From: Halichondria panicea
Taxonomy: Eukaryota > Porifera > Demospongiae > Suberitida > Halichondriidae
Length of the DNA stretch: 64,000 nt
Direction: 5' to 3'
Assembly: GCF_963675165.1 (NCBI RefSeq)
Contig: NC_087388.1
Span: forward strand, 3,663,047-3,727,046
In this document: positions 55,599 to 64,000 of the stretch, piece by piece
How the letters are laid out: the number at the start of each line of letters is the position of its first letter
Numbering within the stretch: the stretch's first letter is position 1
Notes under the pieces: model-generated
What the model was told of the DNA's origin: nothing
Seen by the model: the letters and a program-made list of their open reading frames with translations, nothing else
Databases searched by the model: none
Translations under genes and position numbers: made by a program

Positions 55599-56299
55599 AT
55601 TCTTGGAAAGCATTTCCTCCTTGTACAGACATGTTCAGAAGATTCTAGATGCAGCCTCTAGTCGACTAGAACCCGGACCATGGGCGTTTTTCTCAGAATT
55701 GCGTTCCGCTTCCAAGAGGCAGATGACCTCTCAGGCTCCACTTTTCTTACCTACGCAATTCCGCCATCTTTAAATGACTGCCACAGCAACGCACATGGCA
55801 ACTTATGAGGTGGGCGTGGCTGTGACATCGATAAACACAAAACCTCCTTTCTTCAGCTCCATTCACTCACTTCAGGTATGCTATTTATCCTAGATGCATG
55901 CACTGACTGGATCTACCGTAGGCCTTCATGCTTTTGCACTTAGAAGTACATCTACAGTATAAACATGGCTGCCATTATTTTTATCATAGATAAATGACTG
56001 AATAAAATACTGAATACTGTTTCTTCCAGTCCTGTCTTCTCTTCTTGAACTTCTCTTGCTTCTTGATGTTCCTCATAGGTATTTCACTTTCATTATTGAA
56101 AAAGAAGGCCGGTGAAGGAGGCTAACTCCTCAATTCCCTGAGTGAAGTGCGGCCTGGGATCGAGGCTATTGAGGAGTATAATATACCAACAACCACTTAT
56201 ATATTATCTTCAACAAGATTACAGGACGATGACAAGTTAATCAACGTCACATTAATTTTATCTTATCATTAATGTACTACTGTATGAAAAAAGAAAGGG

Positions 56300-56842
56300 A
56301 ATCAAAACTAAAAAACATTTGCAATGTGAACGTTGCTAGGATTGCCAGGAAAAGAAAAGCGCGAAAAAGCGAAGAAACAAGAAATTCGGCGAGTGCATAA
56401 CTCCAATCCGTTACGTCATGAACATGTACAGTCGAGTGGCCTACTGTTGATAAGGAATTTTAAAATCGAAATATAGATTGGATAAACACACAGTCATTGG
56501 TCTTTATCTGCTGGTCATGAATATAACTTGGAATACTCCCATCCACACATCCAACACTTGCGTGTTTGCTCAACACTGTAAGGGAGTCATAAACACATAA
56601 CTATAGCCTGCAAAAAATGTACATAATTAACATCACTATAATTATTACTTGCAATGTGAAAGGATTGGCCAGGAAAAGTGCCAAAACAAAATAATAATTA
56701 TTAATAACTTATTGAAACAGTACATGTGAATATGACGTTGTAACGGATTGGAGTTATGCACTCGCCGAATTTCTTGTTTCTTCGCGCTTTTCTTTTCCTG
56801 GCAATCCTAGCAACGTTCACATTGCAAATGTTTTTTAGTTTT
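56300..56842. mobile_element. Foldback element with about 100-bp near-identical arms
   Basis: TCAAAACTAAAAAACATTTG, through AACGTTGCTAGGATTGCCAG to GTGCATAACTCCAATCCGTT on the left, is repeated as its reverse complement at 56741-56840. The two arms differ at few positions, so insertion or gene conversion is recent. The spacer carries a second ATTGGCCAGGAAAAGTGCC unit. No ORF. Confidence 0.85.
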
Positions 56843-57160
56843 GATTTATATTATAGACTTTGAGAGAGGGGATTAATGATACTTCACAAATTAAGAGACA
56901 CATGCACACACTAGGAATTAGTAAACAGCTATAGATAGAGACACGCAGGGCCTCTTTACAACAAAAGATCATGCAAGAAGTGTTATTGTTCTACAGGCCA
57001 TTCTATAATTATAAGATGCTATTAAACACGTACCTATAATTCTAATTTTACTATTTTAAGTACATATTATCCACATAAAATCATTAGTTATTCTAATTTA
57101 GATATTAATCTAGATTCTGTGACTCGCTGTAGATTTCAAAGAATTATAGTCTAACAAAAA

Positions 57161-58863
57161 TTAATCCATCAAAATCTGATACTCCGTCAAAGCCCGACTT
57201 TTATTGCATCCTAAAATGCAACGAGTCTTTAAAGACTGGAACATGCTAACATTTTTCTGAAGTTTGTACAGTGCACAAGCAAAAATCACAACATGAGGTA
57301 GCAGCAGCATTGCTGTTAACACGTGGAAGGCTATTTCAATCCTATTGAGATGAGCCAGAGCTGGTAGCATTAACAAGAACCCTGCAGTAACACAAAACGA
57401 GAAAAATAAGTTGAAAATTGCCAAGCAATTGTCTCGATTCTTTCTGTATGGTTGAATAATTGATACAAGCAGCAAAAGGTTGGTGCTAAGAGATGTACAA
57501 AAGTTAATTTGTTGACATATGTGAGGTGATCGATAAAGCATAGTGCTATTAGAATCTTCACCAAAAGATACAGCCCAGATAGTGATCGATAATCACGAGT
57601 GTTGTTGGTGCCATTCTTGAAATCACCTTGAAAGAGTTCAATAAATATCATGAGTGAGGTACTATCAACTCGCAAGCTGGTCAAAAGGCGTCGAAATGCC
57701 CTGACTGGATAAAAGCAAAGGATAATCATTGGGATAAGCATTAACAGAGTAAAAGTAATGATTAGTATGGTCACAAGGGTAGCTACATATGGGCGATCCA
57801 TTGATAACTGAGGATTGTAGTAGAGGGCAGGAAAATGAAGATCTGAATCTCTAATTGGATTCAATGTCGATATTCTAGTATCAACTAGAGGAATTACCGA
57901 CAAATATATGGTTTTGTGTATCGAGAGTACTAAAAATGTTGCAAATGTATTTATAACAGAGGACTTGGGATCAATTTTTCGCCTAATGCGAACACAGCAT
58001 TTGTGAAACGGTTTCCAAAAAATAACAATTGGTTTGAAGTTTCTGCCATGTAGTTGTATGGCAACATAGGTGACAGTAACAAGGAGAAGTGGATAGGCTG
58101 CTGAGATATACTCCAAACACAATCCCTGAATATTGTTCAACCTGCTGTCAGCACAAAAGGGTGGTATTAAATGACGGAAAAAATCTAAGTTCCAAAATCC
58201 AAACAGTGTTTGCACTACTTTATAGAATTCAGGAAAAGCAAAGGTATCAATGATGGCCCTAACCTGTGGAATGCTTCTTTCCATTTCAGAATATGAGCTA
58301 CAAAAAATTACAAATGTCATGAAGGATGGAGATGATACCTTTATATTGAAAAGCAGCACAGCCATGTAAAACACAGTTAAGGGGAGTAGCTGGAGAAACA
58401 AATACACTCCCCACCCTGAAAAGGTTGCAGAACAATCTGCACACGAAAATCCAAATGCATAAACAGCTGGGCCATATCCTGGCTTGCACTCACTGCAAAG
58501 CAGCCCTTGTCTGTTTAGTGAGCCACATAGTGACTCCTCAACCTCAGCCAACGAAATGGTTGTCACATTTGCAAAAGAAAATTCGTAAAAATTTTTCAGT
58601 TGAAGATGTGATGACGAAGCTAGTGAATATGTGCAACTTCCAATTGCAGCAGTTTCATTGCTACCATTGAATCTAGACAAACAAACCCCAATACCAATTG
58701 TCGACTCACCACAAGAAAACCTTTTGTTACTGCGAGTGAAATCAGGCTTACAAACACATTCGTCCATAGAGCAATTGGTTGTTGTAGCCCATACAGGACA
58801 CTGCTGCAGAGCTAAACTGCCTCGGCACAGTAAAAGAGAGAAGAATGCCACAAAGAATAGCAT
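57161..58863 (-). CDS. Cys-rich multi-pass membrane protein, frameshifted near the C-terminus
   Basis: Intronless. Signal peptide (MLFFVAFFSLLLCRGSLA), Cys-rich ectodomain to about residue 140 with CGSLNRQGLLCSECKPGYGP, then about eight hydrophobic helices. It is a paralogue of the gene at 26374-28026. The main frame runs 497 residues, but family-like sequence switches frame between 57532 and 57463: the main frame stays open to 57370 while the conserved SIIQPYRKNRDN, a further two helices and the tail are in a second frame ending at 57161. The gap between aligned flanks is 68 bases where 69 are expected, i.e. a one-base deletion. It may be a young pseudogene, a truncated protein, or a sequencing error. 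Note the reading 57370-57161 is only in the second frame. Confidence 0.8.
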
Positions 58864-59089
58864 TTTTTAATCTGTCTTTGCTTTGAGTATCGTATTTTAC
58901 TATGTGTATATACTAACGGAAACCACAAAACATCACTATAGTTTATCTTGTTGGTGTACATTGCATAAACTGAAATTGAAATTGTTATAAACTGAAAGAA
59001 AACATACAATGTTTATAGTCACACAACACAACACACACACACGCATAAAAACTTGACCACATTATTTAAATGTCATTATCCAATGGCCA

Positions 59090-59398
59090 TCACATTGAAG
59101 GTCCAGGTCTCGTTGTGCCAAATTTACTGAGATGAGCAGAGTTTTTGGCTGGATTGAGCACCGGGTTGTCTATATAGCTGTCACACTTGAAACACCATGC
59201 TGAGATATCAGCCAGTGACAACGCAACACAGTGTCCTGATTGCTCATTATGTTGGACCATGTGCTCATTGATGTAACGTCCACAGTATACCTGTAAAGAC
59301 CAAAATCAGTCTACAGTCAGTTCAGGTAGAACATGGCTAGAAGCCTATAGAAGCTGTTTTTGTCGCATTGCAACCATTGAGCAGTTACAGCTGGAACA

Positions 59399-59432
<34 letters not shown>

Positions 59433-62400
59433 CAGCTTTATTGGTCCCTCGTGCGGATACGCTTTGAGGCATAATGATTAGAACTTGATTAGCTGACTCA
59501 GCATACACCTAGGCCTACACGTGAATGGAATGTAATTAAAATGTTCAATCAAGCCTAATTTGATCCTGCATGTCGTACCTCCTCTGGAGTCAAACTAGCC
59601 GTAACTTGAGAAAGAAGCTTTAGTTAGCAAATCCACGAATCAAAATCCAAGAGAATGTGGCTAGAAGCTTATAGAAGCTGTTAATTTTCGTCGCATTGCA
59701 ACCGTTGAGCAGTTACAGCTGGAACACACACAACACACACAGTCAGCTTTTAAATTACCGTATCTCTCGTATGGTTACGCCTCGAGGTATAATTATTATG
59801 ATACCAAGGTAAAGCTGTTAATTTTGCAATAATGACGCCAGTAGCAAAATAATATGGAACTAGTAAACAATGTCACTGACACTATTTTTTAGTTTAAAGA
59901 TATAATACAGTTGAGCCTCGATTGTCCGAACCCGAATTCTCGATTATCCGGATGAAGATTTAAAGCTAGCTTGCTACCTTGTTCTGTCCACTGATGCATT
60001 ATGTCCAGGACTATAATTATAGTACATTCGTAAGAGCTCTGGACATGGTTTGCATGCATGCAGAGGCTACTCAAATTATTGATAGACGTGGCTCATTTAG
60101 AGTCATTCTGGTATCCGAATATTTCAGCCATCTGGATGAGGTGGGAACACCAGGTATTTGGATAATCGAGGCTCAACTGTACTGTAGTATAATTATTTTA
60201 AAGCCAGGTATGTACAGCTGAGACGACATCATCATCACACAAAATCACAATCACTCACATGGTAACAGGTGAGGCAGACCCAGGGTTCTTGCTTGACCGA
60301 GCACTTCTCACAACACGCACTAGCATCAATACCCTCTGATGGGAGGGGTCTCACACCGATAGACAGATGCCTGCACCAGGGGAGCGGGGTCACTGCGAAC
60401 AACTCAGTCTGTGTGTGTGTGTGTGTGTGTGTAAAAGTAAGGGACGTACAAAATATCTATGGTAGTACAATGACACTAGCGATACATATTAATTAACAGA
60501 TCATATTAATTAACAGATTTGGGGGGGGGGGGTTCTTGAACTCACATGACCAAATTCTTCCATTACTCCAAAAATCTCATCCCTTGTAATTGTGTCCTTG
60601 CTTGCCCCAGTCACAGAAGCTCCAACAGGTGATTCCGTCTCATTCTTGTCCTCCACAGCCTCAGGTAAATCTGTTAGCTCAGATGATTCGTCTCTTCCCT
60701 GCACTTTCAACTTTTTCTTTACTGCTTCAATAGTATGCTGTAAGGAAGAATCAACTATTGAAATTACGCAGCTGCATGTATTTTTCTCCTTTTAATGTTG
60801 TAGCTTTAATTCGGAGACTCCTTGGTAATACTGTACTACATATACACGTGCACCGAAATGTATTCTGCAAGATTGGGTAGTTTGTGGCAGTATTGGGTGC
60901 TCACATGGGGTCCTCCTCTTCCAAACTCCTCGGTTATATCATGAGTCGGAGGAGTTAAGGGAGGTGGACTGGACTCATCAGAGACTTGCTCATCTGTAAG
61001 GGGACCAATGTCATCTTCCAGCATTGTGCAGACTCGAGTACAAGAGGGCTCATGGATTGGTGAATTTTAAGCAGCTCTATACTACCAGGAGCAGATGAGG
61101 GGATGGAGCGTCTTACTATGCATAGTATTGCGGATTCACTATCGTCTTAACCACATTTCCTTGTTTGTAATGTGCTAAGTGCTCTGTACACGTGTGGCTA
61201 ATAACGCGTTAATATCATAAGTATTGTACATAGCTAGACGATACAGAATCCGCGTATATAGTAAAACGCTCCATCCCCCCTGATACTATTAATCAGACTA
61301 TGCCTAAGCCAATGCATACATTCTATGAGGCTGGCTCCATTAAAATATATGTATGGAATTATTTTGCATATTTGCATTAACTAAAGATACATATGCACAT
61401 GAACATACCGAAAATTCTCATGGTTTTCCAGTGGGCAGAGTGGGCTCTTCCTGTCTCCAGGATGCTACGCAATGCACTCTCACAAGGCGATGCATTTGGT
61501 GGGAGGGGCAGGGGGAATTTTCCCATGATGGTAGAGATTATCTGACTGGTGGACTTTGAGATACTTGCGAGATTGTAGCCACCCTCAAGAGCAAATACCT
61601 ACATGTATGTACAGTGCATGTTTGTGAATACTAACTTGAGTCAAGCAGAGCTCTATTACACAAGACGTCTGTCTAATAATTATATCGGTAGTATAGTTGG
61701 TGCTAATCACATGATCTCCACCAATCAGCTTATATATCTAAAAGTAGTCACCTGACCATGCTTTAAATAACCACACTTATATCAATACTCAACTTAATAC
61801 AAGCAAATTGGACAACTGTAGCCAGATAGAAAACTGGTTAACAGGTCCAGTTGCATGTACACGAGGCTAGAGCTCACGTGACAGCACTAAATCCTTTAGA
61901 ACACACCTAGCCAAAATTGCGTGTTTTAATGCTGGTGCACTCGGATGGGCCTCTTGGTTACGTAATGTACGAGGCGCACGGATGGATTTTTGGTTACGTA
62001 CTGCACTCGGCTGCGCCTCGTGTACCACGTTAAGTCCATCCTCGGCACACAGATTAAATCTTGGCTAGGTGAGTTTTAAACACTGTAGTCACTTTACGGG
62101 TATAATTATAATAGTATTGTTTGTCAACCCTCTTCTGTGTTCATCAGCTGATATCATAATTTGTACGTATAATTAAGTAATACTCCATTGTAGTATAGAC
62201 TCCTAGACAGAAGACACAGTCATATATGTGACAACTCTACAATTCACACTTAATCTAACGATCGAGGAATGTAATAAAATTTTGCTACTATTGTGAGCAC
62301 TCACCAGTTTCCCCTGAGCTAGTGACATTAGCAAGTGGGTCATGTGAGCATAACCAGCTGGGGTGACAGAGTAACCTCCAAGAGGGTCCCCCTCCGCTGC

Positions 62401-63759
62401 GTCAAACCCACACGATACCAGTACCAGCTCTGGGCCAAACTGAAAAACAGACGAACAGAGACAAATAAACTAATTTAAAACGGACGAGGAAAATTTCAGT
62501 TCATTCAAGTTCCTAATTTCTATGTTAGTGAATATGCCGGAGTGTCTTAATTGGTTAATTAAGGAGTCTTGAGTCTTTAAAATAGGGGTTCCACTGAATA
62601 ATACTGCCAAGGGAGAAGAGGGCATGCAACTCACAACATAATACTGTGTATGCGTCATTGACATACTATATTCAGGATATGCTATACTTAGCCAACCGCC
62701 CGGCCACTAGGAATACAAGGCTTGTCTATAATTATATAGTATAAAGTGCACATGCAATTCTATTTTTAGACATACAACCCCGTCCATTTATTGTAGTTGC
62801 ATATGCCCTCTTCTCTTTATACGCCCTTGATACTGCCACATAAGAAGTTAGGCTAAATCATCAAGTCATGCACATGTACCTCACAAGCGATGGGCATGAT
62901 AATATGATGGAATGCAGCCAGGTACTCTGAGTCACCCATCATGTCCCCATTCCATGCTACGTTGACATTGGAGCCAGGGGCATTGTCACCCCCAGTGTAC
63001 GTGGGGCCTGCTTCTTTACGACACGGGTAAAAATAGCCGTAGTCATAGCGATGGAGGGAAGCATACAATATTCTATAGGGTGAAAGCAAAAATGGATATT
63101 TAATATTACAGTGGCAATATTAATCATCTACATAATAGGTAGAAACGGGCATGAGGGATCTACATGTATGAGTTTGTAGCAGTGTCCCACAGCCCGATCC
63201 AGACTAAAATAATTATAGTCAACACTACGTACATTATGGTACTGATCACAATAATTAAGTAACTGTGACTTCAATATCGATTTTGGTACAATATTTCCGC
63301 ACCTTTTGTCATCATAACACATATTCTGAGTCCCATTGCCATGATGCACATCCCAGTCCACTATCAGAACACTGCATGTGGAGAGTATATACTTATATAG
63401 GTACAGTGTATGATCTGAGCTGTGTAATAAAACTGCTATGATGCACTTATAGTTTCAGCGTGGTCAGTATGATAGCAAGCATTAGAGAGAGTGTTGATGC
63501 GTGTGGGTGGGTGACGAGATCAGACTGTGACCCACCGCTTTAGACCAAGTTTTTCCACAGCGTATTTTGCTGCCATGGCGACATTGTTGAAGAGTGAGAA
63601 CCCCATAGCACAGACAAACTCAGCATGATGACCAGGAGGTCTATAGAGGGAAACATATAATGGTTAAAAATCGATTAACCTAAAGTATTAACTTAAAGTG
63701 GACGTAAAGGTATTGTATGAAACAAAAACTTACCTAACAAGAGCAAAGCCATTGTCCAC
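59090..63759 (-). CDS. HDAC6: Histone deacetylase 6, second catalytic domain and ZnF-UBP (5' part outside window)
   Basis: Ten exons are visible (63734-63759, 63536-63640, 63303-63371, 62880-63072, 62305-62439, 61409-61598, 60905-61032, 60546-60737, 60259-60408, 59090-59290), all phase-consistent. The deacetylase domain has [63 protein letters not shown] and LEGGYNLAS: both active-site His, the zinc ligands Asp-His-Asp and the catalytic Tyr are present. An acidic, low-complexity linker follows, then a ZnF-UBP domain ([62 protein letters not shown]). HDAC6 deacetylates tubulin and binds free ubiquitin C-termini. The match is to the second domain; any first domain lies beyond 64000. No long SE14-type repeat is seen. 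Confidence 0.94.
59330..59480 (-). repeat. R1 5' fragment with (AC)n
   Basis: GCTAGAAGCCTATAGAAGCT, an (AC)n run (59398-59430) and CCCTCGTGCGGATACGCTTT. It lies in the last HDAC6 intron. Confidence 0.6.
59590..59795 (-). repeat. R1 5' fragment, second tandem copy
   Basis: GCTAGAAGCTTATAGAAGCT, GCAGTTACAGCTGGAACACA and CTCGTATGGTTACGCCTCGA repeat the previous fragment about 300 bp on, in the same orientation. Confidence 0.6.
59908..60179. mobile_element. pogo/Tigger-like MITE
   Basis: Ends CAGTTGAGCCTCGATTGTCC and TTGGATAATCGAGGCTCAAC followed by TG; TA flanks at 906-907 and 180-181. It is 272 bp, in the last HDAC6 intron, related in end sequence to 2504-2811. Confidence 0.8.
61090..61285. 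repeat. Inverted repeat in an HDAC6 intron
   Basis: GGGGATGGAGCGTCTTACTA and GAATCCGCGTATATAGTAAA with ACGCTCCATCCCCC form arms of about 35 bp around a 110-bp spacer. It lies between exons 60905-61032 and 61409-61598. Confidence 0.6.
61860..62085. repeat. Repeat with paired GGTTACGTA and TAGCCAA/TTGGCTA ends
   Basis: CACCTAGCCAAAATTGCG and TTAAATCTTGGCTAGGTGAG form imperfect inverted ends; CTCGG and TTGGTTACGTA units recur inside. HDAC6 intron. Confidence 0.4.
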
Positions 63760-64000
63760 CTGAAAATGATGTATAGGTGAGTACAGTGATAATGGCGCTC
63801 TAGTCACTAACATGTAATTCTAGTCCTAGCCAAGAAATGTTGCAAGAGTAGGTGAAGGTTGAGCAAAAGTAGAAAATTTGAGGGGCCAGCCAGATATCAT
63901 ATCCATGCATGCATGTTCTGTTGCACGTATGAATTTACTTCTAAGGGCATGCCGCCCATAACATGCTTAGACACTTTGAGCTAATTTTATCTGAATTATG

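Larger units (their letters stand above)
54911..57160. other. Gene-free stretch with simple repeats and a foldback
   Basis: About 2.25 kb with no supported gene. It holds a 17-bp tandem repeat (55274-55325), a GTAA run (55561-55598) and the inverted-repeat element at 56300-56842. Short AG-flanked stretches near 55850-56100 could be untranslated exons but carry no domain. Confidence 0.45.

Noticed and set aside
59398-59430. Candidate coding region over the (AC)n run
   Set aside because: The frame reads only CVCVCV from a microsatellite.

Overview
The window is animal nuclear DNA with small exons, GT-AG introns and closely packed genes on both strands. The gene set (CSK-family kinase relative, HDAC6, NEK2, ELOVL6-type elongases, ABCB6, SCFD2, an ankyrin-Roco-Death protein) is metazoan. 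Compact genes, a family of intronless Cys-rich multi-pass membrane proteins and very many small inverted-repeat elements suggest a sponge (demosponge). The species assignment is inference; no rRNA or mitochondrial marker is present.

Layout. 1-151: last exon of an M13 (neprilysin/ECE) metallopeptidase, + strand. 152-6360: repeat-rich, with a hAT-like element, an ~1 kb inverted-repeat element holding a nested pogo-like MITE, a foldback element and a decayed coding relic. 6365-6880: four-pass membrane protein, minus. 9302-13896: ankyrin-ROC/COR-Death protein, DAPK1-like but without a kinase, plus. 14603-20401: SCFD2 (14 exons), plus. 20557-21069: UPF0488/C8orf33 homologue, minus, head-to-head with 21256-30047, a mitochondrial cysteine-synthase-like (Mcy1-type) gene of 13 exons. 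Intron 8 of the latter carries an intronless antisense gene for a Cys-rich multi-pass protein (26374-28026). 31134-34453: SH2 plus CSK-like kinase domain with key catalytic residues replaced (predicted pseudokinase), minus. 35535-38328: EXPERA/EBP-like sterol-isomerase-family protein, plus. 38537-42935: ABCB6, minus, head-to-head with 43291-48262: NEK2, plus. 48655-50050: ruined copy of the multi-pass family. 50582-51834 and 52442-54910: tandem ELOVL6-like elongases. 57161-58863: another multi-pass family member with a one-base frameshift. 59090 to beyond 63760: HDAC6, second deacetylase domain plus ZnF-UBP, minus, its 5' part outside the window.

Most genes are unrelated housekeeping genes rather than a pathway cluster. 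Three themes link parts of the window. Two of the pairs are divergent with short shared upstream regions (20557-21069/21256; 42935/43291). Local duplication produced the elongase pair, the dispersed multi-pass family and a partial duplicate of the EBP-like start exon. At least six families of TA-flanked or hAT-like non-autonomous transposons fill introns, and nested insertions give their relative ages. Exon models for the multi-exon genes were built by hand from splice signals; all the complete ones close in frame.
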